64,000 bases of DNA from Chlorobaculum limnaeum. Lineage in GTDB: Bacteria > Bacteroidota > Chlorobiia > Chlorobiales > Chlorobiaceae. Below, one piece after another: positions 1-9,043 of the stretch (the stretch's first letter is position 1; each line of letters opens with the position of its first letter). Below the pieces are notes generated by a model that had not been told where the DNA came from, did no database searches, and worked only from the letters and a program-made list of their open reading frames with translations. Location: assembly GCF_001747405.1 (NCBI RefSeq), contig NZ_CP017305.1:2064001-2128000 (forward strand). Direction: 5' to 3'. Made by a program: the position numbers and the translations under genes.

Positions 1-855
1 GGGGAGCGTCTCCATCACCTGAACCTGGGCGAGCTGTTCCGGTTCGAGCAATTCGGGTTCGATCTCCCTGCCGACCAAGAGCGTCAGGGCGTTCTTGTCC
101 TGTTCGACCTGGCGCTGGTACTGCGCGCGGCTTGCACGGGCGGCTTCGACGAGCATGGAGGACTGTGCAACGTCCAGACGCGACTTTGATCCCAGCTCGA
201 AGCTGCGCTTGATGAGGTCGTGCGTTTCCTGCCGGGTACTGAGGGTGTTCTCGGTCAGTTGCAGCAGCTCGACGTCGGCGAGGTAGGTGAGGTAGGCGTT
301 CGCGACCTCGGCGACCAGCGTGGTCTGCGCGGCCTTGCGTCCCTCTTCCGTGGCGAGGTACTGGTTCATGGCGCGGCTGCCGAGGTTACGTACCCGTCCG
401 AAAAGATCCACTTCGTAGGCGGTGGCGCCGATGTCGACAGCATAGGTTGAGGTTACATCCGGCTTGCCGGTGCCACTCGTACTTTCGGAGAGCCGTTGCC
501 GGGTATAGTTTCCGGAGGCGTCAAGCGACGGGAGCAAGTCTGCCCGCTGGATGCGGTAGGTGTTGCGGGCGACTTCGATGTTGAGCGTCGCAATGCGCAG
601 GTCACGGTTGTTCGTCAGGGCCGCTTCGATGAGTCGTTGCAGCTTCGGTGACCGGAACATTTCCCGCCATCCGATCGCGGCGATGTCCGGTTGCCCTTCG
701 GTTGCCGGGTTTGCCGCGTAGGTCGTTCCGTAGTTTGCGGAAGCCGGCCATTGTGCGCTGACCGGAGGAGTCGGGCGCACGTAGCCAGGCGCCAGCGAAC
801 AGCCCGCGAGGGTGGTTGCCGCCAGGCAGATCGGGAGCAGCGCTTTACTGTTCAT
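1..855 (-). CDS. Outer-membrane efflux factor (OprM/NodT-like lipoprotein), partial
   Basis: This is the outer-membrane channel of a tripartite RND efflux system. The visible 285 codons begin with a lipoprotein signal peptide whose lipobox reads LAGC near residue 17, so the mature protein should be lipid-anchored. The following sequence has the usual efflux-factor features: a GWREMF-type start, then helices rich in A, L, Q and R (for example [15 protein letters not shown]) that form half of the periplasmic barrel. The gene runs off the left edge, so about 170-190 C-terminal residues are missing compared with the usual 460-490. Its ATG overlaps the end of the RND gene by 11 bp, so the two are translationally coupled. 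It is the last visible gene of the tetR efflux operon. Confidence 0.9.
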   Translation of the reverse strand, partial: MNSKALLPICLAATTLAGCSLAPGYVRPTPPVSAQWPASANYGTTYAANPATEGQPDIAAIGWREMFRSPKLQRLIEAALTNNRDLRIATLNIEVARNTYRIQRADLLPSLDASGNYTRQRLSESTSGTGKPDVTSTYAVDIGATAYEVDLFGRVRNLGSRAMNQYLATEEGRKAAQTTLVAEVANAYLTYLADVELLQLTENTLSTRQETHDLIKRSFELGSKSRLDVAQSSMLVEAARASRAQYQRQVEQDKNALTLLVGREIEPELLEPEQLAQVQVMETLP

Positions 856-3800
856 CGTTCGAGCCTTTTATGTTTTGGTTTGCTGCCATATCGGTGGCGG
901 GTTTCCTGGTAAACCGGGATTGTACGAGGATGTAGAACAGCGGGACGAAAAAGATCGCCAGCACCGTTCCGGAAAACATGCCGCCCATTACGCCGATGCC
1001 GATGGCGTGCTGGCTCGCCGAACCTGCTCCTGATGAGAACGCGAGTGGCGTGACGCCCAGGATGAAGGCCATGGAGGTCATGACGATGGGGCGGAGCCTC
1101 TGGCCGGCAGCGCTCAGTGCAGCTTCTTTCAGCGGCATACCGTTGTCGTAGAGGGTTTTGGCGAACTCGACGATGAGGATCGCGTTTTTGGCCGTGAGGC
1201 CGACGGTCGTCAGAAGGCCGACCTTGAAATAGACGTCGTTAGACAGGCCTGCGATGAAGGTCGCCAGAACCGCGCCCAGGACGCCAAGCGGTACCACCAG
1301 CATGACGGCGAGCGGGACGCTCCAGCTCTCATACAGGGCGGCAAGGCACAGGAAAACGAAGAGCAGGGAGATCGAGTAAAGCAGCAGCGTCTGCTGGCCG
1401 GCGGCACGCTCTTCGTAGGAGAGCCCGGTCCATTCGATACCGAATCCTTCGGGCAGTTTTTCCGCCATTCTGGATATGGTGGCCATGGCATCGCCAGAGC
1501 TGACGCCGGGTGCCGGGGCTCCCTGGATGTTGACCGATGAGATACCGTTGAACCGTTCGAGCTTTGGTGAACCGTAGCTCCAACGGCCGCTTGAAAACGA
1601 TCCGAACGGGACCATCTCGCCAGCCGCATTACGGACGTGCCAGAATTCTACGTCTGATGGGTTCATCCGGTATGGCGCGTCTCCCTGCATGTAGACCTTT
1701 TTGATGCGTCCATCGTGCAAGAAGTCATTCACATAGGAGGAGCCCCAGGCGGTCTGCAGCGTGGTGTTGATGTCGGCGATGGAGACCCCGAAGGCGCTGG
1801 CCTTTTCGTGGTCGATGTCGATTTTGTATTGCGGCACATCCTCCATTCCGTTGGGTCGGACGCCGACCAGCGAAGGATCTTTCGATGCCATGCCCAGGAG
1901 CTGGTTTCGGGCGGCCATCAGCGCCTCATGTCCTTTGCCGGTCCGGTCGAGCAGCTGGAGGTCGAAGCCTGAGGCGTTGCCGAGCTCCATGACGGCTGGT
2001 GGGTAAAACGCGAAGATCATGGCATCTTTTACGCTCGACAGGGTGCCCATCGTCCTGCTGGCGATCGAGGCCACATCCTGCCCTTTTTTCCTGCGTTCGG
2101 CCCAGTCCTTGAGTTGGACGAAGCCCATGGCCGAGTTTTGGCCTTGTCCTGCGAAACTGAATCCGGCGACGCTGAAAACACTTTCGACGTTCTCTTTCTC
2201 ATGGTCGAGCAGGTAGCGTTCCATCACTTTCACGCTTTCGAGCGTCCGCTCCTTGGTCGCTCCCGAAGGCGTGGAGAGTTCGATGAAAAGGAATCCCTGG
2301 TCTTCGTCGGGCAGGAACGAGGTCGGGATGCGCATGAAGACAATGCCCAGCAGCATCACAACCAGCATGAAGGCCATCAGCGAGCGGTTGACTTTACCGG
2401 TCATGACCCGTGCGCCGTTCACATATCGTTCGCGGTTACGGTTGAACACGCGGTTGAACCAGACAAAGAAACCGCCGAGTGGACCGCTGCCCTGGATGTG
2501 GCCGTCTTTGTTGAGCGGTTTGAGAATGCTGGCGCAGAGTGCAGGGGTCAGGATCAGTGCGACCAGCACCGAAAGCAGCATGGCCGACACAATGGTGATC
2601 GAGAACTGGCGATAGATCGTTCCGGTAGAACCTTTGAAAAACGCCATCGGCACGAATACCGCCGAGAGGACGAGGGCGATACCGATCAGAGCGCTTGATA
2701 TCTGCTTCATCGATTTCCTGGTGGCTTCGAGCGGTGAGAGGCGCTCTTCCTCCATGATGCGTTCGACGTTCTCGACCACGACGATGGCGTCATCGACCAG
2801 CAGGCCGATTGCGAGCACCATGGCGAACATACTGAGAGTGTTGATGGAGAAGCCGAAAGCCGACATCACTCCGAAGGTACCAAGCAGCACGACGGGAACT
2901 GCGATGGTCGGAATCAGCGTGGCACGGAAGTTCTGGAGGAACAGGAACATGACAAAGAAAACAAGGATCACCGCTTCGATGAGGGTGTGCACAACCCCTT
3001 CGATCGAAGTCTTGACGAACGGCGTCGTGTCGAACGGGTAAACGACCTTCATGCCGGGCGGCAGGAGGGGGCTCAGCGATGTCATTTTCGCTTTCACAAG
3101 GTTGGCAGTATTCAGTGCATTGGCACCGGTCGCCAGGGTGATGGCCATACCGGCTGCCGGTTTGCCGTTGAAGCTTGTGGTCATGCCGTAGTCTTGTACA
3201 CCGAGTTCGACGCGGGCGACATCCCTGAGGCGGATCTGCGAGCCGTCCGTATTGACTTTCAGGATGATTTTTTCGAAATCTTCGACGCTTTTCAGACGTG
3301 ACTGAGCCGTAATAGTGGCGTTCAGCTGTTGGCCTGGTACCGATGGTGTGCCTCCAAGCTGGCCTGCGGAGACGTCCGCGTTCTGTGCGGTGATTGCCTC
3401 CTGTACCTCGGTGGTGGTGAGGTTGAAACTCGTGAGGCGATGGGGATCGAGCCAGATGCGCATGGAGTAGGGCTGGCCAAACAACTGGATATCGCCGACG
3501 CCGGGAACGCGGCTGAGCGGGTCGAGCAGTTTCGAGTTGATGAAATCGTTCATGGCGTATTCGTCGGTGCGGCCGTCATCCGAATAGACGCCGACCACCA
3601 TCAGGAACCCTGTTTCGCCCTTGGTGACACTGATGCCCTGCTGCTGTACCTGCTGTGGCAGGTTCGACATGACCGTCTGCAACTTGTTCTGCACCTGCAC
3701 CTGTGCGATGTCGGGGTTGGCTTCGGGCTCGAAGGTCACCGTGATGGTCACGTTGCCATTCGAATCGCTGCCAGAACTGAAATACCGGAGATGGTCGATG

Positions 3801-4012
3801 CCGGTGAGCGCCTGTTCGATGACCTGCGTGACGCTGTTTTCGACCGCTTCGGCAGAGGCTCCGGGATAGGAGGCGTTAATATGGATGGTCGGTGCCGCGA
3901 TGCGCGGGTACTGTTCGACCGGGAGCGTGTTGATGGCGATGATGCCACCCAGCATGATGCAGATGGAGATCACCCACGCAAATACTGGCCGTTCGATGAA
4001 AAATCCGGACAT
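845..4012 (-). CDS. RND multidrug efflux transporter (HAE1/AcrB family)
   Basis: This is a proton-driven inner-membrane pump of the AcrB/MexB/MexF type that passes drugs or solvents to the outer-membrane factor. At 1055 aa it has full family length. The N-terminus [20 protein letters not shown] is the typical first membrane helix. The TM4 relay motif [14 protein letters not shown] carries the two essential Asp residues, and [15 protein letters not shown] carries the TM10 Lys. Both large periplasmic loops are present. It lies 27 bp after the membrane-fusion gene and overlaps the outer-membrane factor gene. The tetR gene at the head of the operon is the likely local regulator. The substrate cannot be read from the sequence. 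Confidence 0.96.
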   Translation of the reverse strand: MSGFFIERPVFAWVISICIMLGGIIAINTLPVEQYPRIAAPTIHINASYPGASAEAVENSVTQVIEQALTGIDHLRYFSSGSDSNGNVTITVTFEPEANPDIAQVQVQNKLQTVMSNLPQQVQQQGISVTKGETGFLMVVGVYSDDGRTDEYAMNDFINSKLLDPLSRVPGVGDIQLFGQPYSMRIWLDPHRLTSFNLTTTEVQEAITAQNADVSAGQLGGTPSVPGQQLNATITAQSRLKSVEDFEKIILKVNTDGSQIRLRDVARVELGVQDYGMTTSFNGKPAAGMAITLATGANALNTANLVKAKMTSLSPLLPPGMKVVYPFDTTPFVKTSIEGVVHTLIEAVILVFFVMFLFLQNFRATLIPTIAVPVVLLGTFGVMSAFGFSINTLSMFAMVLAIGLLVDDAIVVVENVERIMEEERLSPLEATRKSMKQISSALIGIALVLSAVFVPMAFFKGSTGTIYRQFSITIVSAMLLSVLVALILTPALCASILKPLNKDGHIQGSGPLGGFFVWFNRVFNRNRERYVNGARVMTGKVNRSLMAFMLVVMLLGIVFMRIPTSFLPDEDQGFLFIELSTPSGATKERTLESVKVMERYLLDHEKENVESVFSVAGFSFAGQGQNSAMGFVQLKDWAERRKKGQDVASIASRTMGTLSSVKDAMIFAFYPPAVMELGNASGFDLQLLDRTGKGHEALMAARNQLLGMASKDPSLVGVRPNGMEDVPQYKIDIDHEKASAFGVSIADINTTLQTAWGSSYVNDFLHDGRIKKVYMQGDAPYRMNPSDVEFWHVRNAAGEMVPFGSFSSGRWSYGSPKLERFNGISSVNIQGAPAPGVSSGDAMATISRMAEKLPEGFGIEWTGLSYEERAAGQQTLLLYSISLLFVFLCLAALYESWSVPLAVMLVVPLGVLGAVLATFIAGLSNDVYFKVGLLTTVGLTAKNAILIVEFAKTLYDNGMPLKEAALSAAGQRLRPIVMTSMAFILGVTPLAFSSGAGSASQHAIGIGVMGGMFSGTVLAIFFVPLFYILVQSRFTRKPATDMAANQNIKGSNDEQ

Positions 4013-4039
4013 GGGATCGATTCGTTGATGAGATTGAAT

Positions 4040-5182
4040 TTACTTCGCCGAAACTGCGGGCTGCACTGCTTCGACGGTTTTAACCGGTATGCCGGGCTGG
4101 ATTTTCATAATGCCTTCGTAGACGACCTTTTCGCCTGCTTTGAGCCCGCCCTCGACCAGCCACCTGTCACCGACAACCTCAGAAACGGTTATGGGGCGGG
4201 GGTTGGCTTTGCCGTCCGCTCCGACAACCCACACCGAAACCGAACCGTCGGCGTTCCTGCTCACCGATTTTTGCGGTACGAGCAGGGCCTGGTCGTTTTT
4301 CTTCTGTTCGATACGGGCGTGTACAAACATGCCCGGAAGGATCATGTGGTCGGGGTTCGGGAACAGCGCTCGCCAGAGAACGGTTCCGGTGGTCGTATTG
4401 ACCGTGATATCCGAGAATTTCAGCGTGCCGGTGCGTCCCGTGGGCTTGCCGTCCACGAGGAGCTGGACCGGCGTGCTTTCCGTTGCCGAACCGTCGGGGC
4501 GTGCCTGGCGCAGGCGCATCAGCTCCGTGCTTGACTGTGAAACGTCCACGTACATCTGGTCGAGTTGCTGGACCACTGCGAGCGGATCGGTCTGGCTGGC
4601 GTTGACCAGTGCTCCCTCTGTCAGTTTCGACTGGCCGATACGGCCGGCAATAGGGGACATGACCTTCGTGTAGTCGAGGTTGATCTTTGCCGTAGCGACC
4701 TCTGACCTCGCTATGCCGACATCGGCCCTTGCCTGGCCGAGGCTCGCCATCACATCGTCGTACTCCTGTTTGCTGACGCCGCCGATTTTGACCAGCTCTT
4801 CGTACCGGGCCGCTTTTGCCTGCACGGATCTCAGGTTGGATTCGGCTTTGCCGAGATTGGCCCTGGCGCTGTTGTACGCAGCCCGATAGGGGGCGGGATC
4901 GATCTGGTAGAGTTGCTGCCCCTGCCTGACCATACTCCCTTCCACAAAGAAGCGTTTCGTGATGATGCCGCTGACCTGCGGCCGGATTTCGGCCATGCGC
5001 ACCGCCGACGTGCGCCCCGGCAGGTCTCTGGTCAGCACGATGGGTTCGGTTTTCATGGTCACGACACTGACTTCCGGCCTGGCGTTTGGATCAGGCTGCT
5101 GGTTCGGAGTTCCTTTCGGCCACAGATACCAGCCGGCGACCAGGAGTGCGGTGATGGCAACGATGAGATACGACCTTTTCAT
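4040..5182 (-). CDS. RND efflux membrane-fusion protein (AcrA/MexA family)
   Basis: This is the periplasmic adaptor that joins the RND pump to its outer-membrane factor. It has 380 aa and an N-terminal signal anchor (MKRSYLIVAITALLVAGWYL) without a lipobox, so it is probably held by an uncleaved membrane helix. After it come the split biotinyl-lipoyl domain (PQVSGIITKRFFVEGSMVRQ, then MSPIAGRIGQSKLTEG), an alpha-helical hairpin between them at about residues 105-165, and the beta-barrel and membrane-proximal domains. It starts 11 bp after tetR and is followed 27 bp later by the pump gene, so the three are one transcription unit. Confidence 0.95.
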   Translation of the reverse strand: MKRSYLIVAITALLVAGWYLWPKGTPNQQPDPNARPEVSVVTMKTEPIVLTRDLPGRTSAVRMAEIRPQVSGIITKRFFVEGSMVRQGQQLYQIDPAPYRAAYNSARANLGKAESNLRSVQAKAARYEELVKIGGVSKQEYDDVMASLGQARADVGIARSEVATAKINLDYTKVMSPIAGRIGQSKLTEGALVNASQTDPLAVVQQLDQMYVDVSQSSTELMRLRQARPDGSATESTPVQLLVDGKPTGRTGTLKFSDITVNTTTGTVLWRALFPNPDHMILPGMFVHARIEQKKNDQALLVPQKSVSRNADGSVSVWVVGADGKANPRPITVSEVVGDRWLVEGGLKAGEKVVYEGIMKIQPGIPVKTVEAVQPAVSAK

Positions 5183-5193
5183 GATGATGATGC

Positions 5194-5808
5194 TTATGCT
5201 TGGTGTGAGTTCTGTGGATTTTTCTGTTGGCTTTCCGGACAGGAGGTATACATGGTGCGAATCTGTTCCATAAACGACAGTCGCTGCTCATCGCTCCAGT
5301 CGATGAATCCGAACAATTCATGGCAACTGAACCCGATGAGGGCGAAGTAGGCCAGCCGGGCCAGTTCCGGTTTGGCCCCGGAATCCATGGCCTGCAGATC
5401 ATGGGCGACCCACTCCTTGAGTCTCTGTTTCAGCGTAACTTCGCTCGCCATCGACGAGGTGATCGCCATGACGATGGCACGGTCAGTTTCGTCGGGTGCC
5501 TGTTCTGCAAGTTTTACCCGTGCGAACAACTCCGGATGCGGTGTGTTGGCACTTTCCACGAGAGCCGATTCGATATGTGCTGAATCCCGTTGCCGATCAC
5601 GGTCGATCAGCGCCTCGAGCAGGGCTGTTTTCGATTTGTAGTCAAGTACCACGCGTGACTTGCTTATGCCCGCCTCCTGGGCCACGGCGTCGATGGAAAG
5701 CTTCGATGCACCGTGCTTGACGACCACCCGCTCGATGGCATCCAGGATGTCGTCGGTGGAAACTTTTTTCGGTCTGGCCATTCCGCTGTGCGTCGTTGAC
5801 AGGTTCAA
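5194..5808 (-). CDS. TetR-family repressor of the efflux operon
   Basis: This is a 204-aa TetR/AcrR regulator. Residues about 15-60 form the helix-turn-helix DNA-binding domain (ILDAIERVVVKHGASKLSID, then AVAQEAGISKSRVVLDYKSK). The rest is the variable ligand-binding helical domain, with a C-terminal part of the TetR_C type. It is the first gene of the operon and is co-transcribed with the fusion protein and pump genes. The start at 5808 is followed directly by a typical DNA-binding domain. Two tandem copies of a 23-bp sequence with an 8-bp palindrome lie 3-50 bp upstream and are the obvious binding sites, so autorepression is likely. The inducer is unknown. Confidence 0.93.
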   Translation of the reverse strand: MNLSTTHSGMARPKKVSTDDILDAIERVVVKHGASKLSIDAVAQEAGISKSRVVLDYKSKTALLEALIDRDRQRDSAHIESALVESANTPHPELFARVKLAEQAPDETDRAIVMAITSSMASEVTLKQRLKEWVAHDLQAMDSGAKPELARLAYFALIGFSCHELFGFIDWSDEQRLSFMEQIRTMYTSCPESQQKNPQNSHQA

Positions 5809-5810
5809 GA

Positions 5811-5858
5811 TTTATATACGATCGTTCTTTTATAATTTATATACGATCGTTCTTTTAT
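5811..5858 (-). promoter_or_regulatory. Tandem operator-like repeats upstream of tetR
   Basis: Two identical 23-bp copies (5811-5833 and 5836-5858) have a 25-bp period and each contains the perfect palindrome ACGATCGT. Read on the minus strand, TATAAA-like -10 boxes lie inside the repeats. Position and symmetry fit TetR-dimer sites that cover the promoter of the efflux operon. Confidence 0.75.
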
Positions 5859-6137
5859 GCAACTTTTTTCTGACGTTTTTCTCGTGATGATCCTGTGACG
5901 GATAATGCAGTTAGCATCCGGTCCCATTCCAGTTCACCACAACACCAATCTCCACCAGAAGCAGGTTAATTTCGTGGTTTATCTTCTCGCCATATTGACT
6001 TGGTCAAACAACGCATGAACTACCGCCATAAAACAACGGTAAACGCGCTGACACGGCAAGCGATGCACATTCATATGGGATTGGGATAAACTAAAGAAGC
6101 GGGTTCTTTGGAAGCGATCCATCGGCAGGATAAAATA
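5859..6137. other. Intergenic stretch without a recognisable gene
   Basis: No convincing reading frame is visible on either strand. The stretch lies between the tetR operator repeats and the terminator that follows the left tRNA fragment, so it is probably the original chromosomal sequence next to the island. Confidence 0.5.
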
Positions 6138-6160
6138 AAGCCTGCTGGGTATGCAGGCTT
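6138..6160 (-). terminator. Rho-independent terminator after the left tRNA fragment
   Basis: The stem AAGCCTGC/GCAGGCTT has 8 perfect base pairs and a 7-nt loop. On the minus strand it is followed by a T-rich run (TATTTTATC). It stands directly after the 3' end of a tRNA fragment, as expected for a tRNA transcription unit. Confidence 0.7.
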
Positions 6161-6166
6161 ACGGGG

Positions 6167-6206
6167 TGTGGGCGGTAGAAGATTCGAACTTCTGACCTCT
6201 ACCGTG
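6167..6206 (-). repeat. tRNA 3'-end fragment, left island attachment-like site
   Basis: On the minus strand the sequence reads as a tRNA from the 3' strand of the anticodon stem (GGTAG) through the variable loop, a perfect T-arm (AGAAG-TTCGAAT-CTTCT) and the acceptor 3' strand (ACCGCCC) to the discriminator A. No 5' half is present: the sequence upstream (towards higher coordinates) does not fold as a D-arm or acceptor strand. The same 40 bp, with one mismatch, recur at 39473-39512. This is the usual signature of an element that integrated into a tRNA 3' end. Confidence 0.75.
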
Positions 6207-6269
6207 CAGATTTAGCACAAAAACCGTATCTCATTGATTTTAAAACACTTACAATAACTTCTTCAACAC

Positions 6270-6290
6270 TCGTATAACAATGGTGTAACA
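6270..6290. repeat. 21-bp direct repeat, left copy
   Basis: A 21-bp sequence beginning TCGTATAACA is identical to 39353-39373 and has the same orientation. It lies 63 bp inside the left tRNA fragment; the partner lies 99 bp inside the right fragment. It may be an integrase arm site or part of the element ends. Confidence 0.6.
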
Positions 6291-6356
6291 AATTTTTCAT
6301 CAACAACGCTCACCGATGCTGAAGATGGCGAGCTGTCGTCCTGTTACCAACCCGGC

Positions 6357-6443
6357 TTACTCAAAACTGCAGACCGTCAGAAGCAGCAGAGGCAGTACCG
6401 TCACCAGTACTGCCTGCGCGATTCGATCGACAACGAATCGCAT
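6357..6443 (-). pseudogene. Short hydrophobic reading frame, possible permease N-terminal remnant
   Basis: A 28-codon frame starts 11 bp after the TonB receptor stop codon and reads MRFVVDRIAQAVLVTVLPLL followed by a few residues. Its pattern resembles the first membrane helix of NikB/DppB-type ABC permeases, but it ends before any diagnostic motif. It may be the remnant of a gene cut off when the island end formed, or simply chance. A hairpin (GGCAGTAC/GTACTGCC, 6391-6414) lies inside it and could act as a weak terminator. Confidence 0.25.
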
Positions 6444-6454
6444 CTGCCGCCGCC

Positions 6455-8581
6455 TCAGAACGCTACCGTGTATCGCACGTTATACGACCGGCCCGGCATG
6501 GGATATCCATCCTTTTCGGCATAGTTTTCATCAAGCAAGTTCTGGACTGTCAGATCGATACGATTCTGCCTGTTGAGCGCAAAACCGACCGTTGCGTCAA
6601 TCACCAGGGATGGATCAAACTCAAGCACGCCATCCTTGAGGGTAGGACGATACGACGTGTAGTAGTTGGTTTGATAAACAGAACCAAGATACCTCGCGCT
6701 GAGACGGGCGCTGAAAAACTTGAAATCATCATACTCTACACCAAACGAACCGAGACCATTACGCACAAAAGTCATGGGAGTTTCGCCAGTGGTATCTGTT
6801 TCAGTTGCTTCAAACAGATGGGTATAACTGGCAAAACAACGGAGCGAATAGTGGTAATCGACGCGTGAACCGAAATCATATCCGACTTCGAATTCGATGC
6901 CTCTGAGCTTTGCGCTTGCTGCATTGACATAGGTGTAATAAGACGTGGTATCGACGACATATTTTGAAGTAATGAAATCATCCCATGCGGTATCGTAGTA
7001 GGTCACGTCAGCTTTCAAGCCATGCTTTTCATCACTCCAGGTCAGGCCGACATCCCAGGTTCTGCTGGTTTCCGGTTTCAGGTCGGAGTTCCCACGCCAC
7101 AGATAGCCGTAGGAATCAAGATATTCACCGGCTTTTTGCAATGCAGTGGGAGAAACAAACGCCTTTCCGATACTTGCATGGGTTTTCAGACCAGGAACGA
7201 AGGTGTACTGGAAAGCCAGCGAAGGGCTGAAAAAACTGTCGTGCTCCTTTGTCGTATCAACGCCCGAAAGCAGCGGCGTCTCAAGCATGTTGAAGGATGT
7301 CATGTCATACCGAACACCAGGCGTCACCACCAGTTTGCCACCCATCAGTTTCAGTGAGGATTCTGCAAACACGCCGAGGTTCGCCGTTTTGCCGTCTGGG
7401 CTGTAAGGGGCTATCGAAACCCCTGGGGCGCTCTGGCGGCCAGTCTGGTATGTCGCTGTATTGTAGTCGATACCTGCCGTCAGCCGATGCTCGCCAAGTT
7501 TGATGGCGTCTTGTAACTGAAATCCATACTCCTTATTTCGGCCATTGTAGTACGCATAGGTTTCGCCTGAGGTATCAGTTTTCAGGTTACGACTTTCGTT
7601 TTCCGACCAGTATGGAAGAAATTTTATCGAGTGGTTACCAACACTACCAGAAAGCGTGAGGTCGGCTGTTTTACGAAACACATCTTTCACTCCGGGAGAA
7701 GAGGAGCCAAAAATATCACCGGCCGTATGAACTGAGGGGGCGTTGAAAACAGAACCACGCACGTCGATACGGAAATTGTCGCTCAAACGGTAGCCCAGAC
7801 GAAGCGATTCCGAGTTTGTCGAATACGCGGTATTTTCCATCGTATTGTTCCCTTTTGCATTTTTGTCCGGAAGCAATTCGGAAGATGGATTTGCTATGAG
7901 CGTATTTTTACCAAACTTGTAATCTTCAGTTTCATTGAAATACCGTACTCCAAGATCAAAATCCATCCGGTCATTAATCGAACCGCCAATGGTCGCGCTG
8001 CCTTCGTAGGTTCCGAAACTGCCGTAACCAGCAGATACCTTTCCCTTGATCGGCCCCTGCGATTTTTTTGTGATGAAATTGATCGTTCCCGCCATGCCAT
8101 TTGAACCGTACAGTGCCGATGACGGACCTTTGATTACCTCGACATGGTCGATCATGTTCATGTCAACTGTCGAAAGGTTATTCGTGCCAAGCGGACGACC
8201 ATCGAGCAGATAGGCCACATACTGGGCGCTGTAATACGATCCGTAATTCGGCTTGAAACCTCTCATCGATACGCCGGAAAGCAGGCCCGGGTACTCGATC
8301 ACATCGACGGCTGCCGTCTTTTTCAGAAGCTCGGTGGCATCAGCGGGATTGAGGGCTTCAATATCCTTGCTCGTAATAACCTCCACTTTGCGCGGGATGT
8401 TCTTGAGTTTTTCGTCCGTTCTGGTTGAAGAAACGACGATTTCACCGGCTACGTAGTCAGCCGCATCGGTTTTTGGGTTTTCCTCTGCAACAGCACCAGG
8501 CTGGAATGCTGTCGAGAGTATGGCGAGAAGGCCCGCCATGCGGATGAATGATTTCGAGGGCTTTACAAAATTGCTTTTCAT
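6455..8581 (-). CDS. TonB-dependent outer-membrane receptor, probably for corrinoids
   Basis: This is a 708-aa ligand-gated outer-membrane receptor energised by TonB. I chose the start at 8581 because MKSNFVKPSKSFIRMAGLLA begins a normal signal peptide; a longer in-frame version has no signal sequence. A TonB-box-like EIVVSSTR is followed by the plug domain (IPRKVEVITSKDIEALNPAD, then SMRGF and LLDGRPLG). The 22-strand barrel ends in the sorting signal YTVAF. Transcription must pass a cobalamin riboswitch at 8821-9021, so the ligand is probably a corrinoid or a related cobalt or tetrapyrrole compound. The gene lies downstream of the divergent cobN-like gene. In sequence it differs clearly from the receptors at 21.4 and 36.6 kb. 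Confidence 0.9.
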   Translation of the reverse strand: MKSNFVKPSKSFIRMAGLLAILSTAFQPGAVAEENPKTDAADYVAGEIVVSSTRTDEKLKNIPRKVEVITSKDIEALNPADATELLKKTAAVDVIEYPGLLSGVSMRGFKPNYGSYYSAQYVAYLLDGRPLGTNNLSTVDMNMIDHVEVIKGPSSALYGSNGMAGTINFITKKSQGPIKGKVSAGYGSFGTYEGSATIGGSINDRMDFDLGVRYFNETEDYKFGKNTLIANPSSELLPDKNAKGNNTMENTAYSTNSESLRLGYRLSDNFRIDVRGSVFNAPSVHTAGDIFGSSSPGVKDVFRKTADLTLSGSVGNHSIKFLPYWSENESRNLKTDTSGETYAYYNGRNKEYGFQLQDAIKLGEHRLTAGIDYNTATYQTGRQSAPGVSIAPYSPDGKTANLGVFAESSLKLMGGKLVVTPGVRYDMTSFNMLETPLLSGVDTTKEHDSFFSPSLAFQYTFVPGLKTHASIGKAFVSPTALQKAGEYLDSYGYLWRGNSDLKPETSRTWDVGLTWSDEKHGLKADVTYYDTAWDDFITSKYVVDTTSYYTYVNAASAKLRGIEFEVGYDFGSRVDYHYSLRCFASYTHLFEATETDTTGETPMTFVRNGLGSFGVEYDDFKFFSARLSARYLGSVYQTNYYTSYRPTLKDGVLEFDPSLVIDATVGFALNRQNRIDLTVQNLLDENYAEKDGYPMPGRSYNVRYTVAF

Positions 8582-8694
8582 GATTAAACGGATTGATGTT
8601 GTAATGTTCTTCTGTGTGTCTTGCGAATCATCCACACACATGGCCCATCACGGATGTTGCAACCCGCTGATCGTTTTCTGCATCTCCTGACGAT

Positions 8695-8739
8695 CCTTTT
8701 CCGTCCGGAAAAGGGAACGTTCGCTTCTGCCGGACGGAA
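8695..8739 (-). promoter_or_regulatory. Possible expression platform: two mutually exclusive hairpins
   Basis: On the minus strand TTCCGTCCGG (8739-8730) can pair with CCGGACGGAA (8708-8699). The latter segment also belongs to a second hairpin, CCTTTTCC-GGAC-GGAAAAGG (8714-8695). Only one can form at a time. The pair lies between the cobalamin aptamer and the TonB gene start, where an expression platform is expected. Confidence 0.5.
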
Positions 8740-8820
8740 TCTTACCGCCTCCGCCCGACCACACGCGGCAGTCGCGCTGTTTGTTGTCATGTTCGTGTTC
8801 GCTCTCTTCCCGGAGCATTT

Positions 8821-9021
8821 ACTGCATTACGGCAGGTCTTCTGACTCTCCCCTCGCTTCCGGCCTTCCCGGTTCGCGGGCGCGAACCAGTGGCGTCATCG
8901 GAAGCGATTGTCCGCCGACCCGATTGTGGCCGACGGGAGGATCACAGCAGCGGGTACTGTCCCGGATTTTCACCGGGTTCCCTTTTCATTCCGATGCCCC
9001 ACTGGGCACCGGAAACCGTAA
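8821..9021 (-). promoter_or_regulatory. Cobalamin riboswitch (AdoCbl aptamer)
   Basis: On the minus strand the conserved blocks appear in order: the 5' CCGGTGCC segment, GGGAA before CCCGGTGAAAATCCGGGAC, the CCCGC junction, the invariant CTGTGATCC-type core, and the 3' block AGTCAGAAGACCTGCC. This is the standard B12-box layout. It controls the TonB receptor at 6455-8581. The downstream sequence can form two exclusive hairpins (8695-8739). The 5' end lies only about 25 bp from the end of the upstream cobN-like gene, so the switch may also receive read-through from that operon. Confidence 0.95.
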
Positions 9022-9043
9022 CTGAACTATTTACTGTCAGTTG

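Noticed and set aside
3329-4534. Open frame of 401 codons on the plus strand over the RND and membrane-fusion genes
   Set aside because: It crosses the boundary of two well-supported genes on the other strand and shows no protein-like motifs.
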